Shown in pieces: positions 14,864 to 47,660 of a stretch of 64,000 nt of DNA. Numbering within the stretch: position 1 is the first letter of the stretch; every line of letters starts with the position of its first letter. The notes beneath the pieces were generated by a model. The model ran no database searches and was not told the DNA's origin. It saw only the letters and a program-made list of their open reading frames with translations. Location: assembly GCA_008933995.1 (NCBI GenBank), contig WARS01000016.1, positions 7,416,215 to 7,480,214 on the forward strand. The letters are read 5' to 3'. The position numbers were made by a program, and so were the translations under genes. This DNA comes from Datnioides undecimradiatus (taxonomy: Eukaryota; Chordata; Actinopteri; Lobotiformes; Datnioididae).

Positions 14864-17800
14864 TTTATTCAAATGCAGGACAATACATTACAATACGGGA
14901 GAATGAAGTGTGTGTGCGTGTGTGTGTGTTTCGGGGGTTACAGCAGCTCTCGGATGTAAACATTTCGTCTGACGGCGTTGGACATGCCTTCGTTGAAGCG
15001 GAACCATACGTCGCTGTTGCCCACAGCCGTTCCGATGGACAGAACCGCGCACTTCTCATCTGCAGAGAGGGAGAGAGCAGCGTTTGAATACACCGGAGGG
15101 CAAACCCAGCGAAGAAAAGGAGAGAGGAGACTCGCTGATTCTTCAAGCTCCTCTCAAGTGACCTCGTGACTAATTAAATAATCCGGTATCTGTTAGGATC
15201 ACAGAGGAGAACCAGCAAATGCTCACATTTTAGAATGTGGAACCGGCGAGGCATGTCTGGCGTTTCAGCTGAAGTCACGAATAGATTATCAAACTTGCTA
15301 CTGATTAATTTGATCAACTAAGCCGTTCAGGTCCAGTTTAATCATTTGAAGTGATGAAATGAATTAATTCATATGAGAGAGCTGCAAATCCTCACATCAA
15401 AGATTAGAAAACTCGAATATGTCTGGGCTCTTTCCTCTGCTCAGCTTGTTTTCTGACCTTTTACGGACCAGTTTAGTTGAGTAATCAATAAAAACAACCC
15501 GGAGCCCTACGTGTGACACAGTTCTTCTCCTCCTCTCCTAAGCTCTCGCGTGCTTGTGCAAATATGGGGCTTGTTTTGATCGATGAACCATCGAAATGAA
15601 CCAGGGAGCAAGTGATTTCATGTTGCACATTTGCTGAAACTCCAGATAACCAACAACACAATCAGGACACGTTTTAGTCTGCTGAACTCTGTTGCTGCTC
15701 CCCCCCCCCCCCAAAACCCAAAACACTAGACCTGCCACTGCTCTGCATTTCCACCCAGATTACTCTGTTGATCAATTTCACAAATCCGGTGCTTTCGGGA
15801 AGTGATTTTAACGGGTCTGCTTCAGGCCAATGAGCACTGCTATGACAGAATATTCCTAAAACCTGTTGTTGTTGTAATGTTTTCATGCTTTATATGACGA
15901 ATACTGGATATAAACAAAAGCAAGGCCTGGGTGTCTATTAATGGGTATTAAAGGAAGTCACAGTGGAATAGTAATATACTTATGCTGTATGCAAAAAAGA
16001 GACAATATTTAGACAATATTAACCCCACACGCTCATGTTGGAGGAAAAACAACAAGCTACAGCTTCAGTTTCGGACTTGGATTGTTTAAGCAAATGTGCT
16101 ATTTTGGGTGTGGAGCTGCATCTGAACACAGCAGTCATGTTTGTTTCTGTTGGCACAAGGCTACTGGCAGGCCAAGCTACTGCAACAACTGTCCAGTCTT
16201 TTAGCGGCGTAGCTTTCTGGAGCTCTGAAAGCATCAAATAAAAAAAAAAAAAAAAAAAAAGTAGCTTTGGCAGCTTGAAACATTTAATTTGCAGAAAAGA
16301 ACACATGACGATTGTTTATTTTATTTGACTGGTGTCCAAGTATAAGGAGGCTGGAGATCAGGTGTGTCCACTCTTGTATGCTGCTAACAGAAATATGATA
16401 TCGCCAGCAGCGTGGTGGAAAAATGCAGGTGGCCGTGCTGTTGACGGTGCAGGTCTGCTGCCTGCAGTCTGCCGCAGGAGTTCGAAATTAGAATAGTTAT
16501 GCAACAAACGTGAGCAGTCACCTCTGATTTGTCTGGACCTGATGCGGCCGGAGGCACTTTTCCCTCGACAGCTTGCGTTCTCCAAAGGGTTTGGACAAAA
16601 GAAGCTACGCTAATGTGGCACGGTACCTGTGTCAGAGGACAGCTGCGGTCTCTGGGGTTTGGGGGCAACAGCTCGACCAAAGAAATCCACCTCCGGCTGC
16701 ACAACACGAACACAGAGAGCGAGGAGGAGGAGGAGGATGAAGATGAAGTTAATCAGGAAGTTTGGAAAATGCTGTTCTCAACAACGAGGTCAATAACAAT
16801 GAACAATCACATGAATACACACACGCAAATCCACACGCACACAACCTCTCATTAGCCTCATTTCCCAGTTTCACCATTAGGGACAGTAACCCAGTGGCTT
16901 CTCATTATCCTCGTTTCTGTCCTCCAGAGTCTCACTCTCTTTATTGCTCTATCACTGGACTATTATAACACAGCGGCTCTGATGTTGAGTGCAGACAGAT
17001 GCGGGCCGCCCCTCTCTGGCTCCACCTGCAGACTAACACACACATACTGCTAGAAAGAGTGACTAGTAGCTCAGTTAATGAGAAAACCACCACAGAGGGA
17101 TCAATCTTCATGTCAGAGATCCATCGTATCCTTCATATGCAAAGGCGACTTTGGGTATTTATTTGGAAACTTAACCTGTGCCCGGCGTTTAATGCAGGAG
17201 AAATACTTGTGGTATTACACGACGCCACTGCAAAGTGACAATGTCAATCAAAGTGTGTTTGTGTGAATCTTACCCTGGTCTCCACTGTGGTATGTTTCAC
17301 AATGTTCTCCAGCCTCTGCTGATGGTTCCTGGTTGGTTTAGGCCCTGCGCTCTTTTTCTCCTCCTGTTTCTGCGTCACACAGACACAGCAGATTATAAAC
17401 ACATTCAATTAACACACAAACATGGTGACCTGATTGTCTCCAGGCTGCAGTGTTCAACACAGCCCCACAATCTGTCGGGTGGGACATGCTCCGAGCCTGA
17501 GGTCTCACCGCTGCAGGGTTGCGTTGCAGCATCAGCTGCTCGGCTCTCCTCATCTTCTCCTGCTCCATCTCTCTGCTGATGGTTTGTTTGGCCTGATAGG
17601 TCAGCTGACGGCGCGGAGGCAGGCCCGGATACCTCACCACCTCCTCAACACGGCTGCAAACGCACACACTGAGTAAAGAGCTTGGCACAAACAAGAACAA
17701 GAGACGCACACCTAACAAAGTTTAATCATGACAGCAACAGGCTGACACAGAGGTGAACTTGTTAGACGGCAAACAAAATAACAAAAAGCTTCCACTTTTG

Positions 17801-20800
17801 GTGCCATGTTTCATGTTTTCCACAATAAATCCTAAATCTGGATTCTCTAAAACCGTAATCCTCTTACCACTGATCTCCATCGCTCTCTAACACGCACTTA
17901 CACACAAACAATGCTAGTAAATTCTCTCATTTATACTGTATTTATAATACCAGGCTATGTGACTGTGAGCTATTTATCGCTATAAAACATCAGCGGTGTC
18001 GTCATCACAACTTGGAGAACTGTCTATTAAGTGAAAGAGCAGCTTCGATGGTTCAACCTCCCCTTTAACGCAACAGATTATACACTGTGCAGCTAATTTA
18101 ACATCTGGCTAACACATTTACAGCCTCTGTTTGGTTATTAGAGCTGAAAGCCCAGACGACTCCGTCATCCATGATTGAGATCATTTGCAAATTCAAGTTA
18201 TGGTAACTTAACTTTTACATGCACACATTAATTCACCCTAAATTAAACAAGCTAAATCACACACGATATTAGAACAACATAAATATTATTATGTCTTGTC
18301 AGAGCACTGAAGATTCCAGACAGACCAAAGATAACGGCGAGGTTATGGACGGAGGTCTAAAATGTCTTTTGGCTCCCAGAACAGCCTGATTTGAAATGAA
18401 AACAGTGAATACTCCTTATCTTTCTGTTTCTCTGTACATCTCTCTCGAACCACAGCTTCTGAAAAAGAGGCAGCATTAATGATTCTGCCGCAGCCTGACC
18501 AATCAAACTGCAGTGTCCAAAAAAGAGCTGCCCAATCAAATCATCCTGCTGTCTGCAGTGTTATCGTGGTTCCATCCACATTCCTGCTCCCAGTCTTTCT
18601 CCGTGAGCTGTCAGAGAGTGGTGTTGTGGTGAGCGAGGGAGGGCAGGTACAGGAAGGTGTAGACCAGCAGAAGCAGCAGCAGAGCCAACACCAGAGGCAG
18701 ACCCCAGTCGTTTGTGACCAGCACGTTCTCGCAGCGAGCCTGCAGGAAGGAGCCCCTCTGGGTGCCTGACTGCTCCTCGACCTGGACCGGCATGGCTGAG
18801 ATGTGTGTCCGAGGTGAACAACAGTCTCCCCGAGGTAAAGCGTCACCCCAACTATAAAAAATGTGCTCCGCTCAGCGTCTCCACTCTCAGTTTCTGTCTT
18901 TTATTTGAAGCCTCTGTTGTTCAGGACGCTTTCACTGGAATATTTCACCTGTTTGTCCATCCTCCTGTATCCCACCAGTGAGGCTTTGGCTTTTCAGCCT
19001 GCTTCTCTACTCCCACACCACCACCACCATCACATACACATACACGCACACACCAAGTGTTAAGGGGATTAGTCTCTAAGCCTCCATGCAGAGAACCACG
19101 GTGTGGACAAGAGCTGTGACCTTTAACACACACATCTGCTCTGCATGTGTCCACATGCAATATACAGTGTGCGTGAGTGTGTGTATGTGCACAAGTATGT
19201 GTGTACTCACGGCTCCAGCACGTAGGCGTACTGTCCCTCGGGCATGCGGTCCTGCCTGTACGAGAGGTTGTACGCCAACATGGTGTCGATGAGCTCACGC
19301 ATCTGCTCCTTCTCTCTGCTGCTGAACAGCTGCGGATTCACCTGAAGGAAACGCAAATCTGAAATCAGCCACAGTCACCAGGCGTTTCACTGACACTGTG
19401 CGCAACCAAAATGAGTTTTAATTAAAGATCATGTGAGGTGCAGTAAGTGACCACTGAATCTTTATCCGCTTAAAACAGCAGGGTCTGTAACATCAGTACC
19501 CAATTTGTTGCCAAATGCTTAAAGAACAGAGTAAAATAAAACTGGCATGGCTCTGTCAGTGTCTGTTCAAATGTGCCTATCCATGTCTTTACTTGTATAC
19601 TTCTCTTTACTGAAGTTGTATAATGTATGTATGTGTATTTTCTCTCAGGTCTTTACATGGTAAATAGACCCACGGCTGCAAAACCAGCGATTCCAGTTTC
19701 TGCATTTACACACAGGCACAGAAATAAACGGCGAGCTTTCACATACAGGCCTGAGTTTGGGACAGATGATGTCGAGGAGCAGCGTGAGTACGTCGAGGGT
19801 CAGGTTGAGCTGGCTGATCCTTGTTCTGATGCATGCTGGGATGTCAGCCAACATGGTGGACAGAGCGTTCTTGCTGCTGAGCAGCCGTGATGAGGCCTGG
19901 AAACGAGATGATGATGAAGACTCAGTGGTTGACTCTTAAATGTTGTTAACTAGACTTTCCTGTCAGAAACAGATTTGCTCTTAATTTCTTGTTCCTTTTT
20001 TGCGTGTTGCTTGTGGGCACCTCATGCTGGCTGTGGGGATAGCTGATGCGGGGCACGTGTGGATGAGCAAACAGGAAGTGGAACTTGACGCACAGGAAAG
20101 GCAGGTATCTCATCAGGGAGAAGTTCTGGCCGTGCAGAATCACTTGGTTCAGTCTGTCTGAGAACGACAGCCAGTCGAGAGCCTCGCACACACCCTGCAG
20201 GTTGGGGTCCCTCACACGCATGGACAGATAATTATCATACAGACCCTGAAGAAAAGACGCAGATGTACAACCTGGTATAAGACACTTTGTGTATCGTCAT
20301 GACCAAATGCTTTAAATACCATGAATACGGTCAAGCATAATATCTGTGAGGTGTGTTCAGTACCTGAGAAACCTTGTCATACTCTCCATTCGATAAAGCC
20401 AAGTGGAGAACGTGCTGAAACCTCTGAGCTCCACCTCCTGAACCCGGTGCCTCCTCAAACCCCTCACCAATACGCTTCCTGTAGGAATACAAGTGAAGCC
20501 AGAGAGGTACCAGACAAGACAAGTTACGGATTATATTATTGATTTTTGATTTGTTATTTGTGGCGTGACCACGTGAATTTTATTTCTACATTTTTAAACA
20601 TATTAATAGAACACAGAGTGAAATCTAATACCTGGTAATACCTCACAATCATCCCCATGTCTGAAATATGTCTAAAGGTGGGGACAGTAGGGTTGAGAAT
20701 TATTAACCAGTGGATTTTTTAAAACATTTACTTCTGATTTGTTTTTTCCCCTTTAGTGCATGATAATGATTTTTAATAACTAATTAATTAGGTCCAGTAT

Positions 20801-21391
20801 TTGGAACCAAATTACTGCAAAGTCCACGTCTCGTTGAACAATGCAAAGACTCGCAGCACTGTAATCGGAGCAAAAGTGCTCCAAAATCTCCTGGTTTTGC
20901 TTTGGAGTTTTTGCTTTCCACCAACATTCATGACTAAACCTGAACTTTGGCAGCCTTTGGTAAATGTGTTTCGGAAAAAGGTCAGGAGGACAGAGAAAAT
21001 GTTTGGCGCTACATGCTCTACCGTTTAGTTCGCTGTAACTGGAAGATCTCTTGCCACAGATGGAACAAGCCTTTGTTCTGGTCCTTCTGCCCCACAGAGA
21101 CACACTGGATGGTCTTGACGTCGACCTGCTTGTGGCCGCGACCGTGGAGGAACTGCGCAGACAAGAACACAGGATGTGATGTGATGCACATGACTAAACT
21201 GCTTGTGTGGCAGACAGACAGACTCTCCTTCACAGTGCGGCCTCCCACCTGCAGGGTGTTGATGCAGGACCTGATGTCGTTGTCCGTCTTCTCACACAGT
21301 GACATCAGGGTCCCTGTGTCTGCCTTCATCCCCTGCCGGAGTGAGATCTGGAAGCAGAAACTCAGTGTAAACCTGAATTGTTATTGTGTTT

Positions 21392-21441
<50 letters not shown>

Positions 21442-24400
21442 ACCTCTGCTAGTCTCTGTGCGAGGCGGGAGGGCTGAGTCTGGGGGAAGGTCAGGAGGAA
21501 GGCCTGCTGTCTGAGAGGCCTGAGTGCTGGAACATAACTAAAAGGAAACAGCGTTAGGAAGGATGAGGAAAACACAAAATCAGCACTGAGACAATTTACA
21601 TAATCAGATGATCATACTGCTACAACAAAAACCTCTCTCACAGGTCGTTACAGATGCAGATGATTGGTCGAAGCAGGATGGACTCCTTCTTCTTTTTCTT
21701 CTTCGCTGTCTCTGTACCGGCATCCCCGCCGTGTCCGTCTTTCCTGTTCAGGGTTGCTAACAGGATGTTTATTGCAGCCTGTAAAGCACCACAGATGAAG
21801 AAATAAGAAACATTTAGAATCAATATCGAAGGATAATATAGACACTGCAATCAGGGTTGTTTTGCCGTTTTCTTTCACATGCAGAGTCCAGAACCTACCG
21901 CAGGTGCTCCATCGATCTCATCAATAATGAGGCAGTTCGGCCTCTCGTTGGCCCCTAAAACTGACTTCATCTGTGTTGCTGTGTCGATGCGTTTCTGGAA
22001 AACCTCTGCACTGCGGTCATCGCTGGAAAAACAACAGGAGGATGACTGTTTGACTCATTTTTAGGATTTACTGTCATTATGACGTCAGCTTTCATTTGGC
22101 TTGTCTTACCTGGCATTGATTTCCACCACGTTGTACCCAGCATGCTTTGCTATGACATGAGCCAGTGTGGTCTTCCCCAAACCCGGAGGACCAGACAACA
22201 AGGCCACCTGGAGGAAGACCAAAATAAAGTAAATCTTGTACAACAACTGAAGGCCATTACAGTGAGGCTGTACTGACATCAGTATGTAGGTGCATTTACT
22301 TTGAATTTGGGTCTCTTGTACTGGTCCAGCTCAGCCTCCAGCAGCTCCTCGGTCACCTCGATCTTGCTCTTGAAGCGGTTTGGATTCTGATTGGCGTGGT
22401 TGGATTTGAATGAGTTCTGGTTGGGCGCCTGTCTTTCCATGCGGGCAGGGCGGGACTTCCTCTCTCTTCCAAACACGACAGTGTCCCAAAGTTTCAACCA
22501 CTTGAGCAGACATCGGTTGGTAAACTGCAACGAAACAGTCACACACACTTGGCATCAGGGCAGGATACTTGGACTCATCGTTCACGACGCGGACATGAGG
22601 GTGAAGTAAGACAGAAACACTGAACATTCCTTACATCATCGCTGAGGAGCTCTGTGTAGTGTCGGGGAGAGAATCTGTCCACCCAGAGTCGAGAGCTCCG
22701 GCCCTCTGCGTCCTCAGGATCATCGTTCTCTTTATCTTCTGTGCTTTCAGGCTCAACAAACACATCGTTGACATTGCTAGAGTGTGCCACAAATTCAAAG
22801 AGAGAAATCAAGACCACGTAAACATGTCATCTGAATGTTGGCGTCTGAGAGAGATGGGAAGTAGTGTTACCTGGCCAGCAGCTCTGAGAGACGCTGAGAT
22901 TCTTCCACAACCTGGAGGTGACGCTGCAGGATTTCACAACATATGTTAACAGCCTCAGAGTTCACTCGTACACACACAGCAGAAAATTCTATTACATTAA
23001 CATAACATTACAGACTGCGATTGTTTTAATATATCAAACATTTGCTCATTACAAGCTGAGACTGCTGAGATAACTACGATCATGACTTTGAATCAAAGAT
23101 CCAACTTTGGTCTTTGGCTGCAGATAACCTCAGATCTTTGTTTGAAGAGAAGGTATTATTATTTACATTTGGAAAATTGTAATCAAATGTGTTTTTTCAT
23201 AATTTGGGGAAATAATTTTTGATTTGATGTAATTGCAGTTTGGTTGTGTGTAGGCCCCCAGGGAGATTACACACAAACAACAGCAGCGAGGTCACTCACC
23301 CGCTCTGCTTCTTGTGCTCTCAACACGCCTATCGGCAATGCCAGCAACCCCAGTGCACCCTGGGAGTCTGGTACCACTCTGGAGGCCGCCACCTGGAAAA
23401 AGACACAGTTAAGTGTAAAGAGCGAGTCAGGGTTTTGGGGGAGCTGGTTCACAAAACGTTTGAGAAACATTCAGCATCACAGACAAAGAAACTGCTGAGG
23501 AGTTTAACCTTCGTCCCTGTGTCCTCTTTTTGTCTGAGGTAGACTCGACTCCCTGATGAGTCTGTCACACTGATGTAATCTCCCTCTAAAGGAGGCCGCC
23601 TCAGCACATGCCGAGATGCCGGCGCTGTGTGAGGTCGCTTGGGTGTCTCTGGGATCGCAGCAAAGCCGCTGATGTCCAACACGGTTGGAGCAGACCTGAA
23701 ACAAACACACACACATTCAGAAATCTGTTGTACTGAGTGTCAAAGGCTGCTGTTAAAAACAATGTGGAATTAACTGATTTACTCAAAATAACAGGTAAAC
23801 TGTTTAATCTATAAAAAGTGAATAATGATAACATCAATACACGTTTCAACAGGTCAGTAATTTGTCTTTAAATTCCTACATTTTGTCCAAGCAACAATCA
23901 AAAATGCTGGTTTTATTGGAATTATAATTGTTTCATTGTTGTAAGGTTTTAATGAGAAGGTGTATTTTTACTTACTATACACATTACTTGACAATAAGGG
24001 TCAATATTTCAAAGTATTTGGAAACCCTAATTACTAAAATTGTCATCAACTGATTATATGGCACTCAAATGATCAGCTAAATTATTTCAGAATTAAAACA
24101 ATCACCAGTAAAAAACACAACATAATGTGGTTTAAAAAGGATGACATACAGTAGTCGACACAGGTGAAGTGACAACAGCTGCAGCTCTTACATCCAAGTG
24201 CTTTTGTGTCTCTATAAATAGACTCAGCCAGGCTTCTACGTGCCTGTTGTTTGGGATTTGAGCATTGAAAACTGAGTTTTTGGATTTAAATATCCTTCCT
24301 CTTCTTACTTTGTGATGAATTTCAGGCTTTTTGGGAACCTTTGTACTGTGCTGTGTGTACAGACAAACCCAACACTGATAAATAATGCACCAGATATAAA

Positions 24401-25446
24401 TCCAAGTAGTCTCTGTAAAAGATGTGATTCACAAAATGCCTCGTCTGTCTCCTCGATCGCTAACATCGGCTGTTTCCCTGTCAGCACACGCTGTATGTTA
24501 CACTGGCCCATGCATCCCACCTACCTGACTGTGTGAGAGGGTTCATACTGCTCTGGAGAGGACGGTGGCGTGATGTCATCAGTCTGTGACGGGATGCTGC
24601 TCTCTTGAGTCTGCGCTGAGTTGAAAAGTCGCTTGGCCACTCCTGCATCCTGCTTCTGCCGCTTCGCCTTTGGGGCTTTGCAATGATAAAGTCAAGAGAT
24701 AGATAAAGTGCAAACCCGCAACACCAAAAAGATGCAAAAAGGACAAACACACCAGTGTAGTCTCAAGGTGAACTCACTGATTGGCTGATCATCCATCAGG
24801 TGCTTTATGTCAGAAATGTCATCTCCTGGGCTGTTCCTGTGGCGTTTGCCTGGCTTGGAAGAGTCCTCTAATACAATCAAAACATACACAATAACGCTTA
24901 AGTGATTAGATGGCAAGACAATAGTTAATAACATTCATCAACATCAATTAATACTCAGTTTCATAAATTACATTTGTTTGGGTTTTGCACTGTTAGAAGA
25001 AAAAGTCAGACACAACTTCATTTACAATTCTATCAAAAAGGGTGTATAACACAATACCTGTTGGGTATTTGATGAAATGTTGCAGCCATAAAATACATGC
25101 ACTGGATTGTATCAGTGTATCTATATAATATCTTGTGTTTTTTTATTTGTTTGTTGTTGTTTGTTTATTGTTTATTTGTCCAGAAATGAACGTTTTGTCA
25201 GATACACTGATCAGTGTAATGGACACCAAGTGCCGTCATGGCATAGAAAATAACGTTATCTCCATCAATACGTGTTGTTTCTCACAAATATCACATATAT
25301 CACATAGCCTGAAAAACTTTATTTAATAAGTTATGTTTGTTAGCTAGCTCGCGCTCACCCTCCATCTGAGCCAACACTTCCAGCTCGTCGGCGAACTGGT
25401 CCTCGAAGTCATCCTCCACTTCAAACAGTTCGTCATATTCGTCCAT
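14864..25446 (-). CDS. chtf18: CTF18, large subunit of the alternative PCNA clamp loader (CDS 25446 down to 14938)
   Basis: AAA+ subunit of CTF18-RFC, which with DSCC1, CHTF8 and RFC2-5 loads PCNA on leading strands and supports cohesion. 22 coding exons, 5' to 3': 25446-25359, 24867-24778, 24675-24525, 23695-23509, 23392-23300, 22923-22871, 22776-22635, 22524-22300, 22207-22110, 22022-21899, 21778-21642, 21537-21444, 21347-21249, 21152-21022, 20478-20364, 20245-20021, 19896-19747, 19341-19211, 17653-17509, 17369-17274, 16696-16627, 15059-14938. All phases agree; product 921 residues. It begins [20 protein letters not shown]. Walker [11 protein letters not shown] is at about residues 348-357, Walker [10 protein letters not shown] at about 406-414, sensor region [14 protein letters not shown]. 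It ends [20 protein letters not shown] plus LL, the DSCC1/CTF8-binding tail. A reverse AATAAA at 14864-14869 ends the transcript. Confidence 0.96.
15060..16626 (-). other. last intron of chtf18
   Basis: Intron between the 70-nt exon 16627-16696 and the terminal exon, joined in phase 1. It includes a C11 run near 15700 and a stretch ending in AATAAA plus about 20 A (16230-16260) on +, which may be the end of an old retroposed sequence. I recognise no gene. Confidence 0.7.
21396..21443 (-). repeat. (GT)n tract next to a chtf18 5' splice site
   Basis: About 18 GT units on + read as (CA)n in the chtf18 transcript, directly after the donor GTAAAC at 21443 in a 96-nt intron (21348-21443). Confidence 0.9.
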
Positions 25447-27769
25447 GTCGGCTTGAACAGGTGCACGACGAGAATTTACTTAGACTAAAGACAAACACTA
25501 TCTCAGTACTATTTTCGTGAATATTTCCTCCGCAGCTGCAGCAGTCACCCTGACAGAGAAGATTTCCCGGCAATTTTTTTGTTGTGATGTACTACTTCCG
25601 GGTAACGCGCGTCATGCGTCCTCTGATTGGTTAGCAAAGTTTATTTTTTTTAGACTCCCCTCGCGCACCACGGACCAATATATAACACGTGCGGCCTGCA
25701 AGTGGCGCCAGAAGAATGACTATGTTCATGTCTTCATCGTAAAGGTATGTAATGATAGTTTTCTTGTTTTTTAAGTAAATAAACAAAAATAATCACATTT
25801 CCCCCAAAACATTTCATCCCATGTTTTACTCGACTTTACTTATTTTTTAAATAAGATTTACGTATTTCATTGCTAGTCTTTGCATGCTCATATGCTGAAC
25901 TATATTCTGCGTTTAAATGTAACTTTCCCTTGTGCTAAGCACTTTAAAATTTAAAAATTATAGCTTGGCCTTTGTCTGGGGATATAAAAAGTGTGTCTTC
26001 ATTTGTAAGCTCATCATCTCATAGTCTGTCAAAGTTCTTATAACAATTATGATACATTCACATATATAAAATAGCCATGTATTGCAATAAGTGACGTTTG
26101 GAATAACAAATGAAATATATGAAATTATGAGAAACATAAGATATTCATTACCTTAATTCCACTAAACACAGAGTAATTGTTATTGAATTTGCTACACACA
26201 AAACCTTTTTTCATCCTAGGCTCTTACACTTTGCTCTATGGGTGCCAGATTGATGATGATGTGTGTGACGTCACAGTGTCTCCATTGCCGCCACCATCTG
26301 CTCCTTATAGCAGACAAACACTGTCCAGCAGTTTGTGTGTGACACTGAGTTAATTTCACATCAGGGAGCACGAATTCAGAAAAATCACTCCGCTCACGTT
26401 GTCTCGTCTTCATTTGTCTTCTTCATTTCTTCGTTTGTCTTTGTCAAACCTCTCGTCCGGTCACGTTTTTGCTCAGTGAAAAATATCCAAATCCTGACCC
26501 AGCAAAGTAAAATCTAATTTTGACAATGCACACACACAGAAACACACACTCACACATAAACACACAAACACAGAGCAAGGTGAAATTAGATTTACAGTAA
26601 AACCATTTTTTATTGTCAAGATGTTTTTACCTTTTTACCACGATTAAATATTATAATCATAGTATTTTAATATGATAAATATCTAAATTTAATCAAAACT
26701 TTATATTTGTTTGTCATACATGGTATTCGTGTTAACATTTTTAATCAGTTAACATTAAGCATGTTATATAATAAGGTCTTACAAAAGTAAATCAGTATAT
26801 ACTAAATTTGCTTAGTATGTGTGATGGTTTATTAACGGTTCTGTTTGAGAGAGAAATTTCACATCTGCTATCTGAAGAGATTTCCCCAAGCCAGAGTTTT
26901 TCTCAAATTTAGATATCACCTGTAATAATCTGGAAACAAAAATAACACATCAATCCTCAAACAATGAATTGTTTTGAATTGTTAAGAAAAAGATTGGTTA
27001 CGGCTGTTGATACGAAACCCTCTGTATAGACTTAAATCCTTTAACTAAATCTTACCTTACCTAATTTTATCTCTTTATGATATTTCCTAAAAGTTACCAG
27101 GTCAAACTACACACCGTTAGTAAGAGTGTTCACACTCACACACACTTTCACTGATTCTACTTAGCACTTACCACCAGATGTTTGTGTGTTTAGACGCTAA
27201 TGATTATAAACTTGTCATTGGCAATGATTGACCATCTGTGTGTGTGTGTGTGTGTGTGTGTGGACTCTGGTCCACATGGAGCATCTGCTGTACTCCACTG
27301 GTCACCCATACCATGCACTCCATTATCCCCTAGCAGAGTGTGTGTGTCAGCGCTGCAGGTGCCACATTAGGGTGATGTGTTTAATCATCAATTCAACCAA
27401 GGGACTGCCCTCTTCACACATACACCAAACACTGTGTCAGGCTTTTGGCTGCAGGGGGGTCAGCTTGTAGTTCAAGCTGAGAAGGGACTTACCCACGGGC
27501 TGGAGTGTGTGTTTTACTGTGTTCATGTCCGCTTTGTTTTTCGTGTGTTTGTCAGAGGAGAAGTGAGCATCTGAAGGCCAAAGCTCTTTATCAGACTCCG
27601 GTGGTTCTCAGGTTTTTAGGGTGTGTAATGTGTTCGTCTTGCTGTAGGGGTTCAACAGGTGTGTGTGTGTGTCTGTGTGCGGGACTGTGAAGACAAGGGC
27701 GTACAGGAAGCGAACGTGTGTGTTTTCAGCAACCTTTTAAGTGTGTGTGCATTGTCGTGAACACTGAGG
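25447..27769. other. head-to-head spacer between chtf18 and slc5a10
   Basis: About 2.3 kb. The left edge is GC-rich with promoter motifs (see 25621-25691). The rest is AT-rich with short (CA)n/(GT)n tracts near 26526-26575 and 27237-27260. AG at 27728-27729 (TGTTTTCAG) could be the acceptor of a 5'UTR exon leading into the slc5a10 start codon. Confidence 0.6.
25621..25691. promoter_or_regulatory. divergent promoter region of chtf18 (and a possible + transcript)
   Basis: The minus strand shows a CCAAT box (AACCAATCAGAG, 25632 down to 25621), about 180 bp before the chtf18 ATG. The plus strand shows CCAAT at 25675-25679 merging into TATATAA at 25679-25685, then an E-box CACGTG at 25686-25691. 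About 60 nt later AAAG/GTATGT at 25741-25750 looks like a splice donor, so a short non-coding first exon of a + transcript is possible. Confidence 0.5.
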
Positions 27770-46356
<18,587 letters not shown>

Positions 46357-47660
46357 GTAGAGGATCAGATTTAACATCCTGCCTCACCCTCCTGCTGAAC
46401 GCCTGCCAATCTCTCCAGCATGAACTCGAAACCTTGCCTGCCTGCCAAACAGCCACTGATTCCTCCAGATTCAAGAGAGGTGGAGAAACACACTGTGCGT
46501 TTTCTTTTCTTTCTTTCTTTCTTTCTTTTTTTTTTTACTGATTTTACATGAATCCCTCAAAATCAAGGGACTGCATTTCAGGTAAATTATGCAGATTTAG
46601 ATTCAGGTGCTGTAAAAAAACATTTCACACTAAGAGGTAGTGAGCATGCACAAACATACCTTTCTGAGGTTGCACAAACCTGTGAGTGTATTATTTTCAT
46701 TACAGTTAATGTTGAGAAATTGTTCCTGTCACATCTGGAGTCACATTTGTCTCAGATTATTCATAATCTATATTCATGGGATATGCATGGGGGAGTTATT
46801 TTCATTTAAGTGTGGCCATAAAAGAAGACAGCGGGTTAAAAAAAAGCTCCATTTCACAATGTTTTGAAATCTCAGACTGTGGTCAGTGCTGCCTGTTAAA
46901 ACCACATTGTTAGACATACAACATTTCTACAGATGTGTTTTACTGTTGTGATAGCTGTTTGTACTATTGCCCAACTATAGGCTATAGGTTTGTTTATTAA
47001 ACCTCTTATTTGTACTAACCTAGTTTTAAAGTTTTACAAGGGGACTGTACTTATTACATTGTAGCCTGTGGCTTGTTGCAAGCTAATGTGGCATTCAAAT
47101 AAACTGGACCGATACATCATCTGAGATTTTAGGGCCTAGAAAACATGTAGCAAGATTATAAATTGAGAATACATTTACATGGTTTAGGTTGTATGTGATT
47201 TCATTCGATCTCCCTTTGACTCTATATATTCCTGGTAATTATACAGTATAGTAATGTTTATGGTTTTGTGTGTCTCAAGAGGATTTATTAATCTTCAGTT
47301 ATAGCTTTAGTGTGTGTGCTGTTTAGCTGATTTATTTGATATATGAATCAGGAATTCTCAACCTTTTTTGCACCACATGCATCCAAATTATAGAGATATT
47401 ATAACAGACATATCAGGCATAAGCTCTTTGCCTGCCTCCTACATAGGGCCAACCCTAAAGCTGAGAAACCTTGTTCTACTGCTCTAATGTCTACGTTGCT
47501 GTGAGTATGATTTCTTTTTTATTGTTGAAATTCATTGAGAAATATTAAAAAGTACAAACTGTTGGATGTAAAGAACCTTCTGTCATTCAATAGACAAAAT
47601 ATCTTCACAACTTGTCAATCAAATGTTTTTTTCCTTGTGGTGTCTAAAATAAAGTTTACG
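46357..47660 (+). other. slc5a10: slc5a10 3' untranslated region (probable)
   Basis: AT-rich sequence after the stop, with an AATAAA near 47098-47103 and another at 47648-47653, either of which could end the transcript. A (CTTT)n tract lies at about 46507-46535. No coding frame. Confidence 0.5.

Noticed and set aside
16035..16260. Open frame followed by AATAAA and about 20 A, suggesting a processed pseudogene
   Set aside because: The frame resembles no known protein and I found no convincing target-site duplication; it may be the end of an old retroposed sequence, but this is not supported enough to list as a gene.
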